This document shows positions 16,994 through 25,713 of a stretch of 37,828 nt of DNA, piece by piece. Where the stretch lies: the NCBI GenBank assembly GCA_012033495.1, contig JAAUQT010000026.1, positions 1 to 37,828 of the forward strand, written 5' to 3'. The notes under the pieces were generated by a model. It worked only from the letters and a program-made list of their open reading frames with translations. It was not told the DNA's origin and did not search any database. Position numbers and translations under genes: made by a program. The stretch comes from Cyanobacteria bacterium RM1_2_2. GTDB taxonomy: Bacteria > Cyanobacteriota > Cyanobacteriia > Elainellales > Elainellaceae. The number at the start of each line of letters is the position of its first letter. Position 1 is the stretch's first letter.

Positions 16994-17637
16994 TGATGGA
17001 GATAGCTCTATGGCTATGCTAATTGAGATGACGAATCTACAAGATGTTGACACTATAAGCTAAGGAGTGCCAATAAAATTCAATTTATACATGAAAGTTA
17101 TCAAAGATATTTAGTTTTTATATAGATTAAAGAATCGGTAAATTTTCCCTTAAAACTGATGAAGACTGGGAAAAAAAGCATTGAAGAATGTTGTTTCTGT
17201 TTGCTTCGGAATTAGTATGTGCTATGCGGGGACTTATTCAACGAGTGAACAAGTGAGTAAGGAACAGTAAGGAGATAGGCGTTACTTCCGCTGTAAGGCG
17301 TATGAAAACCATTGGGGCTGTCTGGGAATAAAGTCTGAAGCGAAGGTCTGAAGCGAAGGTCTGAAGTAAAAGTCTGAGCAAAATTATGTTTGAGCAAAAT
17401 AACGGTCGCTCCATATTCTCCATCTTTCTGCGCGCGCTCAGTGGGTTTTACTGAAGGGAATTCAGTTGCTCCAATTGAGGCAAGTGCTTCAACCGGCGGC
17501 TGCGGTTAGAATTCCAGGTGGTTTAACTCCGCCGTGAGCCTTGTTTCGTCTCCTCAAACGCTTCATCCAGAGGGGAGAGACAGGTGATGATGCGTCTATT
17601 TGTCAATAGGAAGTCAATTGTGGAAGACTAGGGGCTG
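16994..17637. other. Gene-poor intergenic sequence with a 13-bp tandem repeat
   Basis: No convincing gene is visible. At 17333-17384 four units related to GTCTGAAGCGAAG lie in tandem, the first two identical and the others diverged. The frames across them look like chance readings. The rest shows no recognisable feature. Confidence 0.6.
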
Positions 17638-17736
17638 TGATCCATTCCAGCTAAAACCCTGACGATGGCCAGGCGACGGCCCCTAGCCTGTTTTGGGGAA
17701 CGGGCGCGATCCGGCTGATGCGATCAGCGTTTGACC
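17638..17736 (+). repeat. Structured dispersed element, copy 2
   Basis: This matches the copy at 864-973. The outer stem pairs CTAGGGGCTGT (17638-17648) with ACGGCCCCTAG (17676-17686), and the inner stem is CCATT/GATGG. A shared tail, CGGGCGCGATC...GATCAGCGTTT, follows. No gene begins within 1 kb downstream on the plus strand, which argues against a cis-acting leader for this copy. Confidence 0.55.
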
Positions 17737-18640
17737 CTAACTGGATAACGTGCCCTAAGCTCTCTCTGAGAACCTGTGTGAAAAGGCTAGCTGTTGGTTG
17801 CACCGTTGAAATCTCCCTAAATTTTTCTTACAAAAGAGGGGCTTCAAACCGCTTTAGGATGTGCTTTGCACACGCTCCGCGAATGGTTTCCCTCTTACAA
17901 AAGTCCACCGTGTATCCATAGGACAAACCGGGTACGGGTCAAGGCTTTTCAGTTCCCCAAATCCCAATTCTGGAGGACTTCGAGAAAAAACGGCTCCGAA
18001 AGTTCCGTAAACTTGGGGAATTTAGAGACGGTTTGTAAATCCATGTTGCGATTCCCCTAAATCTCCGTGTCCTGCGGGAAGCCGCTGTACATCCAGAGCA
18101 AGGGGGACTTCAGACATTGGGCTTGGTTCCCTCCTTTTGAAGGCTACCGTGTACCCACCCGTTGCGATTCGCTTCGTTGCAGATTTCGCCCCCCAAATCC
18201 CCCATTCTAGGGGACTTCTCCAAGCCGATTTAGGGGGCTGAGAGGAGTTGTGGTACACCGTAGCCTTTTGAAGGAGGGTTGGAGAGGATCGAGTCACAGA
18301 GCAATGTCTGGCACCTTTTTGTTCATTTACAATTTGTTCATTTACAAACAGTCTCTTAATCAACTGGTTTGAGTTATCCAATGTTGATGTATTTGGAGAT
18401 TTCAGCGCTTAAGTTCCCCCCCACTCAATGCTCCAAAATCGCTAATCAACAGAGTTAGAAACAGAGTTGGAAAGTCTATTGTGTTGAGATTGGAAGTAGC
18501 AGATATTTCGACAGAGGCTAATTGCTTCAAAAACTGATGCTGAATTGTGCAGTAGACTAGATTTTCTGTCGGTTGTGGTTCCCGTTACCTAGAACGCTTC
18601 AAATCATCGCTCAGTAGAAACACTACTTCACCCCGTCCTC
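17737..18640. repeat. Mosaic of degenerate palindromic repeats
   Basis: The stretch contains diverged CCCCCTAAATCCCCC and GGGGACTT blocks typical of cyanobacterial intergenic repeats. The clearest unit is 18129-18278: 26-bp arms beginning CCCTCCTT (18129-18154) and ending AAGGAGGG (18253-18278) match at 22 of 26 positions as inverted repeats. A more diverged arm lies near 17880-17918. CCTGCGGGAAGCC at 18071 recurs at the window end. No transposase is present. The open frames here are incidental. Confidence 0.65.
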
Positions 18641-18650
18641 TCTTTAGCGC

Positions 18651-18683
18651 GTAAAGTTTCTCGTGGTCAAATGGAAACTTTAC
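18651..18683 (+). promoter_or_regulatory. Leader hairpin upstream of the acyltransferase gene
   Basis: GTAAAGTTTC and GAAACTTTAC form a perfect 10-bp inverted repeat around a 13-base loop, about 70 bp upstream of the first gene of the polysaccharide island. It may be an operator or a leader structure. No U-run follows it. Confidence 0.4.
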
Positions 18684-18751
18684 CTAAGTGAATCGTTTCA
18701 ATTTCAAACGTCAGCTTAAAAACAAAACATGATTGATCTGGATGAACAAAA

Positions 18752-20195
18752 ATGTTATTCAACTCCTATGCTTTTATCTTTGGGTTTCTGCCCATCACGC
18801 TGCTCCTTTTCTTTGCAATTAGTCAATTATCCTCGTACAAGTGGGCAAAGCTTTGGCTGATTGTCGCCTCTATCTTTTTCTATGGCTATTGGAATGTTGC
18901 CTATCTGCCCTTGCTGCTGCTTTCCATCGCAGTGAATTACTATCTAGGTAAAACAATTAGCGAAGTTGAACCAAAGTCTAAGCTAGCAGGTTTTCTGCTG
19001 TTGTTGGGATTATGCACGAACTTAGGGCTAATTTCCTACTATAAATATGCTGGCTTTTTGTTGCTTCAGCAAATCATTTATTAGGCTTAAATTTTGCAAT
19101 TCCAGTCATCGTTTTGCCGTTGGGAATCTCCTTCTATACCTTCACTCAGATTGCTTATCTGGTTGATTCTTATAGAGGAGAAACTGAAGAGTATGATTTC
19201 CCAACCTATACGCTGTTTATCTCATTTTTTCCACAGCTAATTGCAGGGCCATTGTTGCTCCACAATGAGCTAATTCCTCAGTTTCAAAAAGCACGAAGCT
19301 TTGCGTTAATACCAGAAAATCTGGTCAGAGGGTTAGCTTGGTTTTGCTTAGGATTAGCTAAAAAGTTACTCATTGCTGATACGGTTTCTGTTTTGGTTGC
19401 GCCTGTTTTTGATCATGCTAGTCAGGTGAGCTTGCTTGAAGCTTGGCTTGGTAGTTTGAGCTACACCTTGCAGCTATATTTTGACTTCTCTGGCTATTCA
19501 GATATGGCAATTGGTCTGGCATTGATGATGAACATTCAACTGCCAATCAATTTTGACTCTCCTTACAAAGCGACATCCATTGTTGATTTTTGGCGGCGTT
19601 GGCACATCACGCTGTCACGATTTTTGCGAAATTATCTCTACATCCCGTTAGGCGGCAACCGTCGCGGCGAAATTTGTCGTTACGTCAACCTATTTATTAC
19701 GATGCTGCTGGGTGGGCTTTGGCATGGTGCAGGTTGGACATTTGTTGTTTGGGGCGGTCTGCACGGCGTCTTTTGGTGATCAATCACGGGTGGCGCAAAT
19801 TAGAGATCAAGATTCCTGCTGTTCTAGCTTGGCTGATTACGTTCATTGCTGTTGTGATGAGTTGGGTGTTTTTCAGAGCTAATAGTTTACAGGATGCAAT
19901 GGAGATTATTCAGGCAATGTTAGGTATGAAGCAAATTATATTACCTAGCGGATACGCCAGAATATTGCAAGGGCTTGCGCCACTTGGCATTGAGTTTGCT
20001 AGCGATATTCCCTATTGGCGGAATCCCAAACTGGTTATTGTCCTGCTACTGTGCGTGACGCTGTTGCCCAACACTCAGCAAATCATGAAGCGCTTTCATC
20101 CGAACTGGTGGTGGGCAATTGGGATGAGTGTCATCGCTACGTTGAGCCTGTTTTCGATGAATCGTGTCTCCGAGTTTCTTTATTTCCAATTCTGA
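18752..20195 (+). CDS. MBOAT-family O-acyltransferase (AlgI/DltB-like), two frameshifts
   Basis: This is a multi-span membrane protein expected to move acyl groups, usually acetyl, across the membrane for glycan O-acetylation. Three overlapping frames make up the gene: 18752-19084 (MLFNSYAFIFGFLP), 19114-19779 (PLGISFYTFTQIAYLVDSYRG) and a third frame from about 19775 to 20195 (LVINHGWRKLEI, then MSWVFFRA). The breaks are at ATTTATTAGG near 19080 and at TTTT (19771-19774). Restoring one T at each gives about 481 residues, normal for the family. The catalytic histidine lies in GGLWHGAGWTFVVWGGLHG. The next gene encodes an SGNH-like partner, as is usual for this class. It heads the island. Confidence 0.9.
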
Positions 20196-20239
20196 TTTTG
20201 TTCTTTCCTGATTTCGTTCACTATAGTAGGAGTGCTGTC

Positions 20240-21373
20240 ATGAAGTCTCACTATAAATTCCTTGGGACATTTCTCGGACTGCTCGTATTTAATTCCTTTA
20301 CGCTTGCTTCCTTTAGTGCCTGGATTGATCCTTACAATGTGATTAATAGCCGAACGCTGCCAAAATTCAATCAGCTAAAGCCTCAAAGCAACGATGATGC
20401 TAGACGCTTCAAAGCAATTAACGTAACTCGCATTAAACCTAAAACCATTGTTCTGGGGACTTCTAGAGCCGATATTGGCATCGATCCCGAACACCCTGTT
20501 TTGTCGGCTCATGCACCTGCCTACAATTTGTCGATTCCTGCCGGAGATATGTATGAAGCGATGCGCTACTTTCAACATGCGCTTGTCAATCAGCCCGATC
20601 TCAAACAGGTGGTGTTGGGCATCGATCTGGTGGCGTTTGAACACCGAGAGGATGTCGGAAAGCTTGACCCAGAGCAGGCTGCCAGACTAGAGACAACTTC
20701 CTATGTGCAGCACCTACCGAGCCTGGTTTTTTCCACTGATACGCTCACTTCTAGCTTTTCGACTTTGACGGCGAACCTGAAAGGCGAACCTGTGCGAGAG
20801 TATTACCTCAGCAATGGGCGGCTGATTCGCTTTAATCCGCCAGAGATGCCGATAGAAGCTGTGTTTGGCTTGCACCTAAAATCAGCCTACTTTGAGAGTT
20901 GGTACAAAGATTTTCAGCTATCGCAGCAGCAAATGGATGCGTTTCGGACGATTGTAGAAACCTGCGAGCAGCAAGGAATTGACCTAAAAGTGTTCATTTC
21001 TCCGGCTCATGTCACCCAATGGGAAGCGCTGCGAACGTCCGGTTTGTGGTCAACCTTTGAAGACTGGAAGCGAGAAGTTGTGAACATTACGCCCGTCTGG
21101 GATTTTTCTGGCTACAACAGCATCACCACAGAACCCCTGACTGAGGAGATGCATAACTACTTAGAAAGTTCTCACTATGTCAAAGAAGTAGGCGATTTGG
21201 TGTTGAATCGGGTGTTTCGGCATGAATTGAGAACGGTTCCAAACGATTTTGGCACTCGGATTACAACAGCGAATGTGGACGCTCATCTCGCCAAGATCCG
21301 GGCAGATCGCAGCAAGTGGGTCAGGCGGAATGCAGATGTAGTGCAGCTTGTCGAACAATGGAGCCGCGAGTAG
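20240..21373 (+). CDS. SGNH-like partner of the MBOAT acyltransferase
   Basis: I start this 377-residue protein at the ATG preceded by AGGAG (20240); the open frame extends upstream into the acyltransferase. One N-terminal helix (residues 7-26) would anchor it with the bulk outside. VLGTSRADIG (Ser75) resembles block I of SGNH hydrolase/acetyltransferase-like proteins such as AlgJ, AlgX and DltD, and SSHYVKEVGDLVL near the C-terminus could hold the histidine block. In those systems the partner takes the acyl group delivered by the MBOAT protein and places it on the polysaccharide. The 44-bp gap and shared strand support that role. The similarity is weak outside the motifs, so the enzymatic claim is inference. 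Confidence 0.7.
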   Translation: MKSHYKFLGTFLGLLVFNSFTLASFSAWIDPYNVINSRTLPKFNQLKPQSNDDARRFKAINVTRIKPKTIVLGTSRADIGIDPEHPVLSAHAPAYNLSIPAGDMYEAMRYFQHALVNQPDLKQVVLGIDLVAFEHREDVGKLDPEQAARLETTSYVQHLPSLVFSTDTLTSSFSTLTANLKGEPVREYYLSNGRLIRFNPPEMPIEAVFGLHLKSAYFESWYKDFQLSQQQMDAFRTIVETCEQQGIDLKVFISPAHVTQWEALRTSGLWSTFEDWKREVVNITPVWDFSGYNSITTEPLTEEMHNYLESSHYVKEVGDLVLNRVFRHELRTVPNDFGTRITTANVDAHLAKIRADRSKWVRRNADVVQLVEQWSRE

Positions 21374-21420
21374 CCAAAGGTGTCTCTTAAGATCGCAAGA
21401 AAACGCGGGGTGCGCAGCCT

Positions 21421-22608
21421 TCAGGAGTTCTGAACAGACACCAGCACTGACTTGAGGGCTTCTCCCCAACTGCACGCTGGATCATAAAATTGTTCCTGCA
21501 ATGCTAGGCAGTTTTCCCGTTTCTGTTCATATAGGTCTTTGTCGTCGCATAGTTTTAGAATAGCGTCACCGTAAGCGGCTACGTCATCAGGCGGAACTTC
21601 CACAACAGCATCTCGCACATAGGAAAGGGCGGGACAAACCGCAGAAGTAATGACTGGACGACCTGCCAAAATGCCTTCCACCACCACTTTGTTGAGTCCT
21701 TCTGTGAAGTTGGTTCTGGTTGGCACAATTACCACATGAGCCAGGTTATACATCTGACGCATCTGCTCTTTCTGGCAATAGCCGTGACAGATAAAGGTTG
21801 AGTCAAACCCCAGTCGGGTGACTTCTTGCTGCAATTCTTCCAACCCTGAGCCATCACCACACAGATGAAACACAATATCGTTTCTACCTTCTGACAGGAG
21901 CCGCTCATGAATTTCTAGCAGATCGAAAGCGCCTTTGTTTTGCTCAATCCGACCGACAAACAGCACATGCAAAGGCGGCTGTGGTTGCGGTGCTTGGATG
22001 GCGGCAAATTCGGCGCGGCGATACGCAGGCAGAAAGTTTTTAATGGGTTTTGGCTGATGCTGCGTTATTTGTTTGACTTGCTCCACCACATCTTCAGATA
22101 TCGCGAGGATAGCCGAACAGTCTTCAGCAAAGAAGCTCCGGTTAAGTTGAGCCAACAGTTTCTGCGTGCGGCTGACCGGAAGATACTTACACCAAAGCGT
22201 GCAGTGCAGAGAGGGAACAACCTGAATGCCGACTTTAGGCAGCAAGGACATCACAAAATAGTGCGACATATCCGAGAGAATAACCACATCAGCTTTAAAC
22301 TGCATGGCTGAACGAATCAGTCCCAGCCCATACCGCAGTTGCCCCAGGTGATATTGCAAGCCAGATTTTGTCTGTAGTGGATTTGGGCGATGCTCAAGCG
22401 TAAAACGACCGTCTTTGAGAACTTTACACTCAGGGTGCGAAGAAATAACATACGTCTCTGCATTTAAGTCAGAGCAAACCTCGTAAAACTGTCCAGAATA
22501 GGTGATGGATACCCGCGATGGATCGTCTTGCCCACGGCTCCAGTATTCGTAGGTTCCAATCACATCTCCAGGGCCGGCTGCATATAGAACCCGCAGTTTC
22601 TCTGGCAT
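21421..22608 (-). CDS. Family 4 glycosyltransferase (GT-B fold)
   Basis: This 395-residue cytoplasmic enzyme should add a sugar from a nucleotide donor during polysaccharide assembly. The C-terminal Rossmann half shows FVGRIEQNKGAFDLLE and RTNFTEGLNKVVVEGILAGR, including the E(x7)E pattern of GT4 donor binding. The N-terminal half (LYAAGPGDVIGTYEYW) is divergent, as expected for an acceptor domain. GAGGAGG precedes the start. It lies 147 bp downstream of the hexapeptide acyltransferase on the same strand and is convergent with the SGNH-like gene. A 21-bp-spaced direct repeat lies in its upstream region. Donor and acceptor cannot be read from sequence. Confidence 0.9.
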   Translation of the reverse strand: MPEKLRVLYAAGPGDVIGTYEYWSRGQDDPSRVSITYSGQFYEVCSDLNAETYVISSHPECKVLKDGRFTLEHRPNPLQTKSGLQYHLGQLRYGLGLIRSAMQFKADVVILSDMSHYFVMSLLPKVGIQVVPSLHCTLWCKYLPVSRTQKLLAQLNRSFFAEDCSAILAISEDVVEQVKQITQHQPKPIKNFLPAYRRAEFAAIQAPQPQPPLHVLFVGRIEQNKGAFDLLEIHERLLSEGRNDIVFHLCGDGSGLEELQQEVTRLGFDSTFICHGYCQKEQMRQMYNLAHVVIVPTRTNFTEGLNKVVVEGILAGRPVITSAVCPALSYVRDAVVEVPPDDVAAYGDAILKLCDDKDLYEQKRENCLALQEQFYDPACSWGEALKSVLVSVQNS

Positions 22609-22700
22609 ACTAAAGCCTCCTCTGGTAGGAACATCAGTTGGATTAAGTTCTATTGAGCTATGTCCGATCCTTGCACGAGAACTAACAAATTTTCTCTATC

Positions 22701-22732
22701 TCTTAAGCGTTCACCTGTATATCTTAAGCGTT
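22701..22732. promoter_or_regulatory. Direct repeat TCTTAAGCGTT spaced two helical turns
   Basis: Identical 11-bp copies start at 22701 and 22722, a 21-bp period, about 95-125 bp upstream of the glycosyltransferase start. Such spacing places both on one face of the helix, as for tandem response-regulator sites. The core resembles TTAA-containing Pho-type boxes only loosely. Confidence 0.35.
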
Positions 22733-22755
22733 AACGTTGAGATGTCAAGGTTAAT

Positions 22756-23354
22756 TTAGGCGTTTCCCACTTCACTCTTCTGAATTACCTTGGCTGGAAT
22801 TCCAACTGCTGTTGCTCGTGACGGCACATTGCATAGCACAACTGCGTTAGCACCGATGTTCACATCATCACCAATTTCAATTTTCCAAACAGCTTTGCGC
22901 CTGCTCCCACATTCACTCGGTTGCCCAGTTTAGGTGCATCAAACGGCTTTTCGACATGCCGCAAACCTAGCGTTACGCCTTGACGAATAATGCTGTCATC
23001 GCCGATGGAGCAACAGCCGTGAATCACAATATCGCCTTGATGTTCAATCACCACACGCCGACCTAGACTGACTGTATAGGGCAACTCAATACCGTAGGTG
23101 TTTCTCACTTTGCGATAGAGCATTCCGTATAAGACGCTAAATGGCGCTCGCAGCAATTTAGATTGAATGCCCATTCGCCAAACGCCAAACCGATGCACAA
23201 CTACTGCTCGCAAGCCTGGTTTTGTCCAATCTTTGCCATGCGCAAGCCAGTCTTCTTGAATCAACTGCCAAAAGCTCAGCGCATCGGGCAAGGCGGGATT
23301 CTCGTCGGTTGCGCTGCTTCTGCTGGATTGGTTTTCCATACTCGATTCAGTCAT
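22756..23354 (-). CDS. Serine acetyltransferase-like hexapeptide acyltransferase (frameshifted)
   Basis: The left-handed beta-helix is evident from repeated hexapeptides: GDIVIHGCCSIGDDSI, then RQGVTLG, then LGNRVNVGAGAKL. This CysE/WcaB-like class transfers an acetyl group from acetyl-CoA to serine or to a sugar. The first frame stops after GKLKLVMM. Adding one base to the TTTT run at 22881-22884 continues as KIEIGDDVNIGANAVVL, then PSRATAVGIPAKVI, the standard family C-terminus, giving about 199 residues ending at 22756. I prefer the ATG at 23354 (MTESS), with GGGGA upstream; 23384 is also possible. The placement inside a glycan island favours sugar acetylation over cysteine synthesis, but this is inference. 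Confidence 0.88.
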
Positions 23355-23592
23355 GCCGTCCCCGATATTGCTAAATGCTAACAACTAAGCTTTGTTTGCC
23401 CATTCTATAACAGTACCTCGGTCTACCCTACCAACCTTGGCCATCCTGCTTTATTTACTCTTGATGTTTTGCAGGTTCTCAGGAGATCTACTTAAAGCTT
23501 TGGTAAATCTAAACAAAGGAACTGAAGTCTCAAAAGTAGGAATGATTAACCTGTATGATGAGGTCAATTTAAGACGCACGCGCAAGCTAATC

Positions 23593-24636
23593 ATGAGCCA
23601 AACTATCAGCCAGATTGGAGTCGTCGCCATCGGGCGGAACGAAGGAGAACGTTTGGTTCGCTGCCTTAAGTCTCTCATCGCTCAACTTCCTGCCGGAATG
23701 CCCATCGTTTATGTGGATTCTGGCTCCACTGACGGCAGTGTGGAAATGGCACAATCGCTCGGTGTGCATACGATCGGACTGGATATGTCTGTGCCGTTTA
23801 CGATGGCGCGAGGGCGAAATACGGGCTTCCGATACTTGAGCGAAAAATTTCCCACCATTGAATATGTCCAGTTTATTGACGGCGACTGTGAGCTATTGCC
23901 GAACTGGATTGATAAAGCTCTAGCCGCCGTTCAAACTGACGAGCAACTGGCAATTGTTTGCGGGCGACGGCGAGAAAGATTTCCAGAGGCTTCTCCCTAC
24001 AATCGGTTGGCAGAGATGGAATGGAACACGCCCGTTGGCGAAGCAAAGGCTTGCGGTGGAGATGCGCTGATGCGGGTGGCGGCAATCCGGGAAGTCAACG
24101 GCTACAACGAAAGGCTGATTGCGGGCGAAGAACCGGAAATGTGTGTGCGGCTAAGGCAGCGCGGCTGGAAAATTCACCGCATTGAGGCCGATATGACCCT
24201 CCACGATGCCGCCATGCTGAAATTTAGCCAATGGTGGAAACGCACGGTACGAGGCGGCTGGGCGATGGCAGCCGGAGCCGCTCTACATGGATCACCGCCA
24301 GAACGCTATCAGGTGAAAGAAACTTCAAGCCGCTGGGTTTGGGGGCTAATCGTACCCATTGTTGCCGTGGGGTTTGCCAAACTTACCGCTGGGTTGAGCT
24401 TGCTGCTGCTGTTGGGCTATTTGGTGCAGCTATGGAAAGTGTACCAATACCGACGAGGGCAATTTCACGATGCGGCGGCGGATGCTTGGCTCTATGCCCT
24501 TTTCTGTGTGTTGGGCAAGTTTCCTGAGATGATCGGACAAGCCCAATATTGGATCACCCGCTGGCGCGGACGGCAAGCAACTTTAATTGAGTACAAAATG
24601 CCAGAAAGCCCACAGTCTAGCGTTTTAGGAAATTAA
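23593..24636 (+). CDS. Family 2 glycosyltransferase with C-terminal membrane segments
   Basis: The GT-A domain is clear: IGVVAIGRNEGERLVRCLKS, VYVDSGSTDGS, the metal-binding QFIDGDCELLPNW, and GGDALMRVAA followed by IAGEEPEMCVRLRQRGW. Two hydrophobic segments near residues 240-275 would anchor it in the membrane. It should transfer a sugar on the cytoplasmic face. The frame is open from 23392; ATG codons at 23542 and 23593 are more plausible starts, and I favour 23593 because the conserved fold begins just after it. No ribosome site is decisive. It is divergent from the hexapeptide acyltransferase and 7 bp upstream of the SDR gene, with which it forms an operon. Confidence 0.88.
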   Translation: MSQTISQIGVVAIGRNEGERLVRCLKSLIAQLPAGMPIVYVDSGSTDGSVEMAQSLGVHTIGLDMSVPFTMARGRNTGFRYLSEKFPTIEYVQFIDGDCELLPNWIDKALAAVQTDEQLAIVCGRRRERFPEASPYNRLAEMEWNTPVGEAKACGGDALMRVAAIREVNGYNERLIAGEEPEMCVRLRQRGWKIHRIEADMTLHDAAMLKFSQWWKRTVRGGWAMAAGAALHGSPPERYQVKETSSRWVWGLIVPIVAVGFAKLTAGLSLLLLLGYLVQLWKVYQYRRGQFHDAAADAWLYALFCVLGKFPEMIGQAQYWITRWRGRQATLIEYKMPESPQSSVLGN

Positions 24637-24643
24637 TCGGCTT

Positions 24644-25678
24644 ATGAAAATCCTCGTGACAGGCGCGACTGGTTTTTTGGGTCGCTATGTGGTGGCTGAG
24701 CTACTGCGGCACGCCCATCAAGTGCGGGTGGTGGTGCGATCGGCTCCCGACAAAACTCGCTTCTCCTGGCATAGTCACCCTGCTGTGGAATGGGTGAGCC
24801 TCGATCTGGAAAAGTCAGATGGGCTGGTTGCCGCCTTGCAGGGCATTGATGCTGTCATTCATTTAGCTGCCGCGAAGGGAGGCGACTTTCAGACGCAGCT
24901 AACCAGTACCGTCACCGCCACTGAAAACCTGCTGCACGCGATGCAGCTAGCAGGCGTGATGCGGCTCGTTGTCATCAGCACTTTCTCGGTCTACGACTAC
25001 TTGCACCTTCAATCTGGCAGCACGATCGACGAGAATTCCCCCATCGAACCGCGTCCCATCGATCGGGATGGCTATGCCCAAACCAAGCTGATCCAAGAGC
25101 AGCGGGTCCGTGAATTTGAGCAGCAAGGGGGGCAAGTCACCGTCATCCGACCGGGGATGATCTACGGACGCGATGCCCTCTGGAATGCTTGCCTAGGCGC
25201 GAAGGCTGGCGACCGGCTGTGGCTACGGATTGGCGCAAATGCAACCTTGCCGCTGACTTATGTGGAAAACTGCGCTGAGGCGATTGTGAATGCTATTGAG
25301 CCGCCTGCGATTGGGCAAACCCTCAACATCGTGGACGACAATCTGCCGACCCAAACCGTTTACGCCAAGCAATTGCTGTCCCGCATGAGTGCGACGCCTC
25401 GGACGGTGTTGATCCCGTGGGCAACGATGGCGCTGCTTGCCGATCTAGTGTGGGGCGTCAACCAAACGCTGTTTGCCGGTCGGCTGAAATTACCAGGTTT
25501 ACTGATTCCCGCCCGACTGCACGCTCGCTTCAAACCCTTGCAGTACACCAACTTGCGAGCCAAGCAAATTCTAGCCTGGAAGCCGAAATACTCGCTGGAA
25601 GCAGCCCTCGATCGCAGTTGCAGCGATGCGGATTTGCTGACCGTTTCAGCCTCGAATCCTTCTGTTCACTCATCTTAG
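24644..25678 (+). CDS. Extended SDR NAD(P)-dependent epimerase/dehydratase
   Basis: The N-terminus carries the Rossmann motif TGATGFLG. The catalytic Ser is in VVISTFSVYDY and the Tyr-Lys pair is YAQTK, as in nucleotide-sugar epimerases and dehydratases. The 344-residue length is typical. It is expected to modify a nucleotide sugar or glycan precursor in the cytoplasm, but the specific reaction cannot be read. It follows the GT2 gene by 7 bp and precedes a GT4 gene by 35 bp, so the three are probably one transcript. Confidence 0.9.
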   Translation: MKILVTGATGFLGRYVVAELLRHAHQVRVVVRSAPDKTRFSWHSHPAVEWVSLDLEKSDGLVAALQGIDAVIHLAAAKGGDFQTQLTSTVTATENLLHAMQLAGVMRLVVISTFSVYDYLHLQSGSTIDENSPIEPRPIDRDGYAQTKLIQEQRVREFEQQGGQVTVIRPGMIYGRDALWNACLGAKAGDRLWLRIGANATLPLTYVENCAEAIVNAIEPPAIGQTLNIVDDNLPTQTVYAKQLLSRMSATPRTVLIPWATMALLADLVWGVNQTLFAGRLKLPGLLIPARLHARFKPLQYTNLRAKQILAWKPKYSLEAALDRSCSDADLLTVSASNPSVHSS

Positions 25679-25713
25679 AATCACTCATCTTAGACACGAT
25701 CAGGACACCAGAT

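Noticed and set aside
17333..17384. Possible CRISPR or iteron array
   Set aside because: Four contiguous 13-bp units with decay, no spacers and no replication gene nearby.
18022..18381. 119-residue minus-strand open frame
   Set aside because: It runs over palindromic repeat debris and has no conserved motif.
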